A program made the position numbers and the translations under genes. A stretch of 64,000 bases of DNA, taken from the NCBI GenBank assembly GCA_037975125.1, contig CM075853.1, positions 33,595,113-33,659,112 on the forward strand. The letters run 5' to 3'. The stretch comes from Latrodectus hesperus (taxonomy: Eukaryota > Arthropoda > Arachnida > Araneae > Theridiidae). Shown one piece after another: positions 1 through 10,518 of this stretch; the first letter of the stretch is position 1, and each line of letters opens with the position of its first letter. Under the pieces are notes generated by a model. The model was not told the DNA's origin and ran no database searches. It was given only the letters and a program-made list of their open reading frames with translations.

Positions 1-3000
1 TGAGTGATCGTTTTGCAGCAGTAATTGAATTTGCTAAAAAAAGAGGGACGTAGCATCTACTTGTAGTGAGCAACGAACATTTAGTTGATCATGACATTTC
101 ATTAGCAACAGGAAGTGTCCATGCTTTAGTGCTATGATTTCAGAACACATTATCTAACATACTTTCTTCAAATAGAGAGGTGTTTGCTATTTGTAATCAC
201 ATACTATCCTGTATCTTAGATGAAAAATATACATACCTCAAGGTCTTAGTGTACACGGTCAGGAGAGTCATATATTTCTCCACCGGTCTACTACCCTTGC
301 TTCAATAATTTTACATAAGCCATATTAAGAAATAATTTTGCGAAATAGGGAGCAAAAGGTAAGGGCCATTTGAATGAGTTAGATGAAGAACTCGTCATTC
401 TCACGCTCATGTAACTGCTAGGATATTTTTTTATATAAATGATATTAAGATTTATTTTGCAAAATAAGTGTTCGCATACTTCCCGAAAATTTAGATCATT
501 TTTTAAATCAAATAATACATAAATTTTATTCCCTTTTATAGAAATTAGAATCATTTTAACTACTTAATATATATGAACTTATATTAAATGCTTCTTAGAC
601 TATAATATATTAGCTACAAAATAAAAGTTAAAAATAAATTATCAAGATAATGGAATGTTTACTTAACTAAGAGACAGCAATCAGCATTTGTGCCAGTAAA
701 ACATTACTTAGCTGATGGTGTAACTAAAGAACAGGCGTTTAATTTAGTATCAACGAAAAATTAAAATATGAAGTTTACAATAATTAAATGAATACCCTAA
801 ATTTATTTTTGATTATAAGTGATGCGTAGAATTCAATAATATATTTTTGATTTAAAAACCAGTCTGCAACCGTAGAATGCTATAATTATTTTGATTTCTT
901 AAGAAAAATGATAAAAATAAAAATCCTACATTGATAACATTATTATAATACATTGCTATTTTTTAAAAAAAATTTGCAGCAAACCAGGATGAATTTCGCA
1001 ATAGCATCGAGAATTTGACTTTATCAATATGTTGTAGACATTGAGAATTTCTACTGCTCAACTAATTTTTAAAAAAATGAATGACGAAGTATGAATGTGT
1101 AAAAGTTTTTAATAACAATTGCAATCAATAATGGCATTTCATATTTTTAAATTTCTTTCTCTTTTTATATCAATAGATCATGGTACAGGTTAAGTAATAA
1201 AGAATTTTATTATTCTTAAATAATTGCTATTTGATTTAATTAAATTCAACAGAATATCCATATCTCTTTTTAGGGGACAATTAATTATTATTCGGATTAT
1301 AATAAAGTCATATCTCATGCGTATAACAAAAGTGCTGCATTAGCCACTTTCACAACCGTGCATTTTAAATTCTACCAAATTAAATGAGTAAAATCAAAAT
1401 CATACTATCTGAACGGAGAGCACTGTTACGATAGTCTGCAACAATTTTAAACGTAATGAAATCTTACATTTTTTTCGTATTCAGCAAAATACGCTTAACG
1501 GTTTTCGATTTTTTTTCCTGTGATTTGAAAAAGAAAAAATCTAAGGCATTACGATTTCTTACTATGCTTAATCAAAAAATAATTTAGAATTTTTGATTTA
1601 AATTTTTGAAAAATTTTGTTTAAATTCACTTGGTAATGTTTGTTTTTATTATAAATATCATTTCAACATTTTCTACAATATTGTGTGTAATTTTATTAAT
1701 TGTTGTTTCAAACCTAAAATAATTACTTTTTATTGCTTTAAAATGGCATTTTTGCTAATTGTATAGCTTTATAACTGATGTATGACGACAATCTAGTAAT
1801 GACAAACATGTCAATTAATAATAAAATTGAAAATAATGTAATTTGTATAAAAATTGAAAATACATTTATGAACTTATTCATATTTTTATTGTGTAAAAAC
1901 TTAAGTTATTTTTAGAAATAAATGCTTATTTAATTAATAAAATCGAAAGCAACTTTATACTTTAATGCTTTGTTATTAAAACTATATTTATTTGACAATT
2001 CGTTACTTTAAAATTATATGCAGGAGACAACTTTGTTTCCTTGTTATAAAGGCCTCGTAATATATTACAAGATGCAAGATTTTAAACGAGCAATAAATAA
2101 AAAATATTTGTATCATTTGAGTATACCGTGTACTTTTTAATAATCTAAGTTACAAAATATTTCTGACGTTTCCATTGCAGTGTAATTTATTAACTCCATA
2201 CCTCTAGAAATAAGAATTCAACGTAAAAAATCGTTAAAAAACATCACTGTTTCATTATATTTTAGTAATAGACCTAAGTATTTCTTAAAATAAGGAGGCT
2301 TTATACACATTTACTATCGATATTTTTTATGTAAGCCAGATTGGCATTCATTTGGTATATATCACACTATGCAAGAATTTCTATGAGAAACTTAATAATA
2401 AATTTATGGAAGTTATTACAAATATTTCATGAAGATAAGAAGATAAATTTCTCATTTCCTTCAATTTTTAATAATAGTTTAAAGTCAAATATGTTTAAAT
2501 ATTTAACTTATTTAAAGTGATACAATATTTTTTATTAAACGTTTGCTTAAGACTGAACCTTATAGTAGCTTTCTTAATATAAAAAATAATAAATTTTTAA
2601 TTTTCATTAATTTGAAAAATATTTAAAAATAAGTATCATGTAAGATATAATGTTAAAATTAAAATTTATAAATATCTAGCAATGAGCAAAATAATATTTC
2701 AACTTTACTTACCAAATTTAAAATTGGATGTTTTTAATTTAAGAAAATTAATTTGAAAATAGAAATAAATCACAATTTAATGAAATTATAAATTCTCCTC
2801 AAATATGAGATTCTTCTAAAGTACTATAGCAGAATGTAGACATAAAAGTATAATATTTAATGACAAATGCTCCACTTATCAATCTGCCTTCAATTAAAAG
2901 TTTTTATAAGAAAATCTTTTGATAGATAATGGAAAGTGAGCATATTTCTTAAGGAAAATATGTGGAAATGATTTTAAAAGACTTTTATCCAATGTGACTG

Positions 3001-5480
3001 CAAAAGCAACACATCAACATTCGTTTAAAAAAGTAATTAGATTGAACAATTATACTTTTTTGTTAAAAATACTTGTATAATGTGAAGAATGATAATTGAT
3101 ATCAATCATTCATGAATCTAACGGTTAAATAAATAAAATTAACAAATGAGAAACTTAAAATTGCTTAATATTATATTCAAAAATATAAAAAATCAATTCA
3201 TAAGAATTATTTGTCTCTATATGTCTCTATATTTTACATTTCCTACTAGAGCTTTCGGTATATCATCTGTATTATTTAGATAAATTTAGTGCAAGGTAAA
3301 TTTAGAATATTTAACCTATTATATCGGAACTAAAATATAAAGCATTTGTAAAATGTTATAATTACAATAATTAATATAACAATTTGGCTTTCCCTATTAG
3401 AAATTTCTATCATAGTAGTTATTTCATAAAGAATTTACCATCACTTATAGCAACAAAATATGCATTTTGAGAGAATCTCAAAATTTAATTTCTTTCATAT
3501 CTGCAATTGTTTAATATAATTATATTATAATTCAGAATACTGCTTAAAGATATTAAACAATACATTTTAAAATCAGCATTTTCAAGAAAGCTTTCTTTAT
3601 CAATTTTAACCTTTTGTAAAGGACATAAAAGTATTCGTATATATAATTAAATTCATTTCTGGAAGGAAACATAAAATAAGGAAAGCTGTGAAGTAAATCG
3701 ATATAAAATATTTCATTTGTGGTGTTGCGGAAAATTATACTAAATGTTTCACTAATTTAAAATAAAATTTGAATTTACTCAGTTTGATTCAATTATGATT
3801 ACTATCTCATTTCCATAGAAATGTCTTTAAAATTCTATTTTTTTTACCGTATAATGGAACTTTAATACTTTGAATTTCCATATCTGCCACGAGATCAATA
3901 TGCCAAACTCTTTATTACGTGAACATGACAACTTTTAAAATTTTAAGGTACGCTATGATCTTGGTGAGGGAAGAGAAATATAGACTGACGTAAATCAGAG
4001 TAAAATTCCCTAGAGTTAAAGGAAATGAGATAAAGATTAGCTTCCTCAATTTTATTATGATAATTGAAAATGGAGACTTAAAAGTGATATACGAGTATAT
4101 AATTCAATTTGAATTAGACATTTTCTCAATTTTTAATGTGATTTAAGATTCTTTTTATAAAATTTTCTTATATTTTGTGAATATATTGATAATTTTGCGA
4201 ATAATTTTTATGTATCCCTTGTTTGTATCAATGCTGCATTATATTATCTACTCTTTATCATGCAAAAATTTCCAAGAAATTTTTTGACATAATAATACTT
4301 TGTAATTTATGATATTATTTAAACATATGGTAAGCATAATTTAAGGTAAATAATATTTCTCTTCAAAATATCATTTTTTAGTTAATAAATACTTAATATA
4401 TATATGCATCCCAATGATAAAAATTTATTCTTAGAAGTACTTTAAGAATCAACTTTAGTTTAGTTAACACATTGTCTTTCAAGTTTTGCATCTAATTGTG
4501 TGTCCTTATGTCTGTTTCTGCATCATAATTTAAAATTTCTTTAGAAAAATGTCTTTATTTAAGTGAAAAAAATCTTTTGCGAGAAAGAGATAAAGGGGTT
4601 AAAAATAATGCAAAAGGTTAACAGTAAATATTTGACTTTGTATCAACATTGAAAATTTATGTAATTACACTTCATTATTAATTGTTATACTGATTTATGT
4701 CTAATAAATGAAATTACCAAAATTGTAGATATTTCCGTCTTTTATCCAATATTCGTATTCACTTTATATAATATAAGTATCTCATTCTCTAGTATAAATA
4801 TAATTATATACACATAAGAATTTAATTCTGATTAATTTTTCAAATCAAATTTTCAACTGCTTGGATTATTGAACAATTTATATTAAAAAAAATATAAGCT
4901 AAATTTTAATGTGCCTTTTTAATTAATTTTCCATTCACTTATGCAGGTACCTTACTATAAAATATCAATTTACGTTTAAAAAAATAATTATTTTGAAATT
5001 ATATATTAAAATTACTTAATTATTTAATTTAATAAATTTATTTGTTTAAACTAAACTGATAAAAATGTACACAATAATTAATATCTTAAATTGTAAAACC
5101 ATTATATTTTTGGGTAATTGGACAATCTAGACATTCATAATTTGTATATACTAATAATTCGTCTGCGGACTGCTCTTAATTGTTCAAATTTTGATTTTCA
5201 AAAGTATAAAATAATTTAAAATGCTTTTAATGTGCCTTTTTAGTTTTATCTTTGATTTTTAAAATGTATAATTTTTATGATTGTGCACAAATAATGCGCA
5301 TTTTAAATCGAAAAATAATTCATGCATTAGTCTAAAATAATGTTAATAAACATGTATAAAATCAGAGGGATCAATAAATTATAAATATTGTGAAAGTAAC
5401 GATATAGTTCTTTATAATTTTTATTATAATTTTTGAATTGTGTGAAATATAAAAATTGGTAAAAATTAATAGATAGTTTG
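1..5480. other. AT-rich DNA with no recognised gene
   Basis: This stretch is very AT-rich, with short A and T runs and stops in every frame. The longest frame is an 87-codon reverse frame at 291-554, with no family motif that I recognise. A 37-codon open stretch at 651-764 on the + strand reads less AT-biased than its surroundings (it includes VPVKHYLADGVTKEQAFNL). It has no start codon and I cannot assign it. No microsatellite over 30 bp and no transposon end was seen here. It is probably intergenic or intronic. Confidence 0.6.
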
Positions 5481-5482
5481 TA

Positions 5483-5641
5483 TACTGGGTGATCCAAAAG
5501 TCAAGACGAACTTTAAAAATTAATAATTCGAAAATGAATCACGATACAAAAATGCGGTTTGCACCAAACGGATGGAAAAAAACCGGGTTTTTTGTGGCAA
5601 TGAAAAAAAATAGTTCTGTTGGCGACCAACAGATGGCGCTG
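5483..5641 (+). repeat. Left terminal inverted repeat of the mariner-like element
   Basis: It pairs with 6949-7106 over about 158 bp. The outer end carries TGGGTGATCCAAAAGTCA against TTGATCCAATAGTCA in the partner. The inner end stops at the AGATGGCGCTGT block. Confidence 0.88.
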
Positions 5642-5735
5642 TCGGATTTCTGATGTAGGATTATGCAAAGCAACAAATGATATAAAAAGAAGCAACTGCA
5701 GCAGGTAATGGTAGTCGAACCTGGTATGCATCGAA

Positions 5736-6863
5736 ATGCTGTCCATAGTTGAGAAAGCCCTTTTAGTTAAACTGTTTTATAAGAATTCGGAAAGTGCCAT
5801 TGCGGCATTGCGAGCATATTGCTACATGAAGGGTATGCGAGATAGCAAAGGACCAACAACGTCTTCTGCATTGAACAAAATTGTGAAAAATTTGAAGTTA
5901 CAGGTTCTTTGGCGTCACGTCAAATAAGTGGACGTCCCTCAACTGCAGCTGCTGTTGCCACGACAGTGGAGCAGACGGTGCAAGCCATGTCGGCGGTTGC
6001 TGCACATGGGGAGTGCAGTGCTCGAGAAGTTTCGAGGCAGACAGGAGTGTTATACGGAAGTGTCTGGAGAGCGCTGCGAGTAACTTTGCAACGGTATCCC
6101 TACAAGTTGCAACATAACCAAGAACTGAAACCTCCTGACTTCGACTCTCACCGACATTTTGCGAATTTGGTCTTCAATAAGATGGAAGAGCAGCACGACT
6201 GGCTTCACACTGTGCTTTGGACAGATGAAGCACATTTCACACTCTCTGGCGCTGTTAACACTCACAATTGTCGAGTGTGGACCACAGAAAATCCACATGC
6301 ATGTGTTGAAGTACCCTTGCAACAGCTTAACAACAGCCAGACTGTCACTTTAGAGTGACAGTCTGCAGTGGCTTCACTGCTGATTTCATAATTGGTCTAT
6401 TTTTTTCGAGGAAGTCACACAGACAGGTTTCCAAACAGTTTCTGTCACCGGTAAGCGATATCTAGCACTGTTACAGAACAGCATTATTCCTGAACTGCAA
6501 GCGTGACAGGCACTCCAAACAGTCACCTTTATGCGAGATAGAGCACCACCTCATATTGCTCTGCCTGTGCAACGCCTGCTACGCTCAACATTTGGGGAGG
6601 ATCGCATTATCAGTCGCTACTTTAATCACGCATGGCCTCCAAGATCTCCCGATCTCACACCCTGTGACTTTTGGCTGTGGGGCTTCTTGAAGTCAAAAGT
6701 GTACCACGACCAACCGGCATCACTAGTGGCATTGAAAGATGCCATCCGCCAAAATGTGTCTGCCATTACGCAAGAAATGCTACTAAATGCTGTGAACGGT
6801 GTGGTGACTCGTCTCACAGCTTTACTTATGAATGATGGACAGCACATTGAACATTTACTGTAG
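5736..6863 (+). pseudogene. Broken mariner-like transposase (DUF4817-type N-terminus, DDE domain)
   Basis: This is a cut-and-paste DNA transposase that would bind the flanking TIRs and act in the nucleus. It survives in several frames. Residues from 5736 (MLSIVEKALLVKLFYKNSES) look like the DUF4817-type N-terminal helix-turn-helix. From about 5909 the frame shifts into a linker with a GRP-like ISGRPST motif, then a second helix-turn-helix, then the first catalytic Asp in LWTDEAHF (near 6220). The frame breaks again near 6345-6365 and 6400, and an in-frame TGA lies near 6508. From 6531 the frame holds the second Asp (RDRAPPH, usually DGAPPH) and the third in SPDLTPCDFWLWG. There are 42 residues between the second and third Asp, close to DD41D-type elements rather than DD34D mariner. 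It ends at the stop at 6861-6863. At least three disruptions make it non-functional. Family: high confidence; exact subfamily: uncertain. Confidence 0.85.
6338..6365. repeat. 28 bp inverted repeat at a transposase frame break
   Basis: The arms CAGACTGTCACT and AGTGACAGTCTG (12 bp, perfect) flank a TTAG loop. It sits exactly where the transposase frame is lost, with a stop at 6356-6358. The downstream arm re-enters the expected protein (VTVCSGF) in another frame. Confidence 0.85.
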
Positions 6864-6948
6864 TAAGTACTAATTAACTGTAATTAATCTGACTTCATTA
6901 ATCATTGTATCATTTGCAAATCATCTTTTGTTGCTATAAAACACTATA

Positions 6949-7106
6949 GCGCCATCTATTGGTCGCCAACAGAACTATTTTTTTCATTGCCACACAAAAT
7001 TCGGTTTCTTTTCCATCCGTTTGGTGCAAACCACATCTTTGTATCGTAATTCGTTTTCGAATTATTCCTTTTTAAAGGTTCGTACTGACTATTGGATCAA
7101 CCGGTA
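6949..7106 (-). repeat. Right terminal inverted repeat of the mariner-like element
   Basis: This is the inverted partner of 5483-5641. It ends GGATCAACCGGTA, followed by the TA target duplicate at 7107-7108. Confidence 0.88.
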
Positions 7107-7108
7107 TA

Positions 7109-7860
7109 TAGAGGGACATTTATTTAATGAGACATGTTACATATATAATGTTCAATTGAATAGTTATAACTTATATTGAACTTTAAACAACTGAATTATT
7201 AAATTAAGCATTTAATTTAAATTAATAAAATTTTAATAACTTAATTTCTCCTACTAAATTTGAAAACAACAGATATAAATATGAAAAGTCTGCCTTTTGA
7301 TAAGCTTTCCATAGGGATAATGAAACAAAAAATGTAAATTTGAAAATTTTGCAAAAAAAGATGAAATTTAAGTTTTGTATTTTTTAAAAAAAGGAAAAGC
7401 TTTTCATTTATTTGAAAAAACTGATTAATTATTATAATGATTTTTGCAGTAAACTGAAACGAATGTAATCAAACAAAAATGCAAGAGAACTTTATTATTG
7501 GCCAAATCCCTTGCTTTAATGCTAGAATCACTAAATATTCATTAAATTTAGTTTATGAGCTTTAAAGATTACTAATAATAAAAAATTTGCTCACTTTTGA
7601 GTAAAATATTTTAATTATTTTTGTTAGAAACTTATAAATATTCACTTGATTTTTTGTGCACTTTTACTTCTATTTCAAATAAAATTGAAAATTTTATTCT
7701 GTGAACAGTTTATAACAAATGGGTATTATTAATTGTTGCATTATTAATGACATTTAATTAAAAACGTTTAATTAAGTACTGTCTTTTATAAATAATTTCA
7801 AAATTGAGTATTTATAACATTCAAAGCAATAGTTAGATTCAAATTAGAATCTTACTATTG
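7109..7860. other. AT-rich spacer between two transposons
   Basis: I see no coding potential, repeat or transposon end here. The sequence is plain AT-rich DNA between the mariner-like element and the hAT element. Confidence 0.6.
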
Positions 7861-8394
7861 CTTTAAATCAATATTTCTCAAACTTTTAGTATTCACGGCC
7901 AAATTTGCAATCATAATTTTTCATCGCGCTCCCCTTCTCCACCGCATACAATAAAATGTATACAATAATAATGTATTTTAAGTATTTTGGTGCTAAACCT
8001 ACACTACAACCTTAATTTTAAACTCTGCAAATGACTAAGAATACGGAAATTTATTGACATTTTGCAACACTGATCCTCAGCATTGAAAAAACAAGAATCC
8101 TATGCCTTTTTATTGCTTTTGCGTCCCGCCATGTCAGGCATTCTCACAGTTTCTCGAGAAGTTTCGATTTGTCTGGAATTTGTCTGGTCAGATTAAAAGT
8201 TAAGTTAGGCGCGTGCGCAGATGTGAACAAATGTTTTCTCATAGGGAGAAGGAGAAAGTTCTATGACGCCAATATCCATTCAAGACAATCTCATTCGAGT
8301 CGATCCTTCCATCGCTATTGAATCTATTTTGAATGTGTATGTTACATATATTTTCGTGTAATTGCAATTCACCGTATTACATATTCACGGCAGC

Positions 8395-8689
8395 AGACTT
8401 ATGCAGAATCCTGGATAAATTTTTAATCGGGCGTAAGCGAGCATTAGATGATAGACAAGCATCAGCAAGTACACAGACTAGCGTGGTATTGAAAATAAAA
8501 TCAAGAAAATATTCTAAAGAATACTTAAATTTTGGTTTCACTAGTACTGAAGTAAATGAAGAAGAAAGGCCCCTGTATATCATTTGCTCAAAAATGTTGG
8601 CGGCAGACAGCATGAAGCCTAATAAACTTAAACGACATTTGCAAACTCTTCATAGTGAATACGTAAACAAACCCAGAGAAATCTTCTAA
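8395..8689 (+). pseudogene. hAT transposase, N-terminal BED zinc-finger part
   Basis: The frame runs through KSRKYSKEYLNFGFTST and then the BED-finger region (EERPLYIICSKMLAADSMKP, then NKLKRHLQTLHSEYVNKP). BED fingers bind DNA through a Cys2-His2 set. Here the second Cys (IICSKM) and both His (KRH, QTLH) are present, but the usual first Cys, three residues earlier, is replaced, so the finger is probably dead. The open frame extends upstream to 8333, but recognisable protein begins near the DNA for LIGRKRALDDRQASAS. A stop at 8687-8689 interrupts the expected continuation (LKLKSHEKQK), which is read on to another stop near 8720. Confidence 0.8.
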
Positions 8690-8719
8690 TTAAAATTAAA
8701 ATCACATGAAAAACAAAAA

Positions 8720-10270
8720 TAATTGTTTAAAAAAACTTTGTCTGTGAATGAAAAAGCTTTAATTGCCTCTTATAAAGTTTCATATAAAATAGCCAGAGGT
8801 AAAAAGCCTCACATCATTGGTGAAAAGCTTATTTTGCCTGCCACAATTGAGATTGTAGATTATGTTTGGAGATAATTTTGCAAAACAATTGCAGTCTATA
8901 CTTCTTTCAAATGATACTGTTGCCCGTCAAATGATACTGTTGCTGATATAGCTGAAGATGTAGAGTGTCAGATTTTGACGAAGTTGCGTGACAAACTGTT
9001 TTCAATACAACTCTATGAGGCAACAGATAGTAATGAAGATGCTCATTTCATTGCCTATGTTAGATTTGTCATGATTTGTGATGATTTGTCAGTAGTAGAA
9101 GAATTACTTTTCTTCAAACCAATAGAACTCAAAGCAACAGCACTCGCATTATTTGCTATCTTAAATGATTGTATGAACGAGGCAAACATAGAATGGGAAA
9201 ATTGCGTCGGAACATGCACCGATGGTCCTCATTCTGTGTCCGGAAGAATCCAAAGTATTCAAGCGCTTATTAAACAAATATCGTCACAGTACGTCTGGAC
9301 ACATTACGTGATCCACAGAGAAGCCTTAGCTTCCAAAAAAAATGAGTCCTGGTTTGAATATTGCATTAATTACGGTTGTAACCGTAGTAAATTATACAAA
9401 AATGAGACCCCTGAAATCAAAAATCTTTTCCGCACTTTGTAAAGGTATGGTTGCAGTACATTCAGCGTTACTATTTTATTGCGAGGCAAGATGGTTATCA
9501 AGAGGGAAATTTTTGCAACGTGTTTATGAATTAAGAAAAGAAATCACCATTTTCCGAGAACAGACCGGAACCTGATAATTTTCACGATAGTTTATTTGTG
9601 ATGAAATTGAGCTACATGTGTGTGTGTGTGGTTGACATATTCGAGAAATTAAATAACTTGAATCTTCAACTGCAAGGAGCAAATATACATATATTGGATA
9701 CGAGTGATATAGTTAATGCTTTTTGCAGGAATTTGGAATTGTGGAGCAGAAATGTAAAGCAAGAAAACTTAACAATATTTGCAAATTTGAATGATTCTAT
9801 TAAAACTTGCAAGGCTGAAGAACAACATGTAAAAGCTGTTTTTGTAACCACAGAAAATCATTTAGCAATGCTAGCAATGAATTTTAAAAAAAAGTACTTT
9901 CTTGCTAACGACACACTGATACCAAGTTACAAGTGGGTGAGGGATCCACTTCAAAATACTCCCGAAGTACTCTCAATTGAAGAGGAAGAAACCTTCATAG
10001 ACTTCACGGCAAGCGGTGAAACCAAAAGACACAATTGAGTAATAAATCACTCTTTGAATTTTGAGCAGGAGTGGATTATCAGCTTTCTGCGCTAAAACAA
10101 GGGGATTTCGCATTCTCCATTTTCAACATCTTACCTTTGTGAAAATGGATTTTCTGCGGTGGCTTCTTTGAAGACAGAACACAGATCTCAGCTAAATATA
10201 AGAAAAGAACTGAGAGTGTCTATTTCTTATATTAAGACCCTCCTTCGAAAAACTTTGCTCTGAAAGACAG
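8720..10270 (+). pseudogene. hAT transposase, catalytic core and C-terminal dimerisation part (broken)
   Basis: This is the remainder of the hAT transposase. The frame at 8975-9442 holds KLFSIQLYEATDSNEDAHF, the YVRF segment and WENCVGTCTDG, which in this family contains the catalytic TDG Asp. A frameshift near 9340, at a run of seven A, moves the reading to SPGLNIALITVVTVVNYTK and LLFYCEARWLSRGKFLQRVY (9342-9575). The next frame (9598-10038) continues through a helical, glutamate-rich part. The hAT C-terminal motif follows out of frame near 10120-10250 (SYLCENGFSAVA, then KTEHRSQLN). Stops near 9573 and 10036 and at least one frameshift rule out a working enzyme. Reverse-strand matches at 17-20 kb share the order of these segments. 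Confidence 0.85.
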
Positions 10271-10518
10271 ACCGAAGTAAGTCACTAATAATTATTAAAT
10301 TTGTTTTTAATTTAGTAAGTTGTTTTAATTTAATAAGTTAATTATTAAATATGTCAAAATGTATTTTGTTTTGTATGTGTGTTTATGTCCTTTCCTTTCA
10401 GTCACTTAAATAATTTTTTTAAATAACATTTTCTCTTGGATATGCTTATGCCCCCCCATTAATGTGCTCACGCCCCCTAGGGGGTGCGCCCCACAGGATG
10501 AGAATCACTGATTTAAAT

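Larger units (their letters stand above)
5483..7106 (+). mobile_element. Complete but inactive mariner-superfamily (IS630-Tc1-mariner) transposon with long TIRs
   Basis: The left end starts TACTGGGTGATCC after a TA at 5481-5482. The right end, read on the other strand, starts TACCGGTTGATCC and is followed by TA at 7107-7108. This gives a TA target duplication and a 1624 bp element. The terminal inverted repeats run about 158 bp each (5483-5641 and 6949-7106). Matching blocks include the ends, the stretch around TTTGGTGCAAACC / GGTTTGCACCAAA and the inner GCGCCATCT / AGATGGCGC. The arms differ by scattered substitutions and small indels, so the copy is not recent. A broken transposase gene fills the centre on the + strand. 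TIRs this long are unusual for mariner and Tc1 elements, whose TIRs are commonly about 30 bp, but they occur in some families. Confidence 0.9.
7869..10510 (+). mobile_element. Nearly full-length inactive hAT transposon (ZBED5/SCAND3-like type)
   Basis: The right end, read on the other strand, begins CAGTGATTCTCATCC. The left end begins CAATATTTCTCAAAC. This is the CAGTGATTCTCA-type terminal repeat common among hAT elements, decayed on the left. The element is flanked by CTTTAAAT (7861-7868) and ATTTAAAT (10511-10518), an 8 bp target duplication with one mismatch, as expected for hAT. Total length is about 2.64 kb. The interior carries a broken BED-finger transposase on the + strand. The 3' end has a GC-rich stretch (GCCCCCTAGGGGGTGC) next to the terminus. 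A related, older copy lies on the other strand at 16650-19990. Confidence 0.88.

Noticed and set aside
8377..8613. Reverse frame over the hAT BED region
   Set aside because: Shadow of the + strand transposase fragment; the + strand carries the BED motif.
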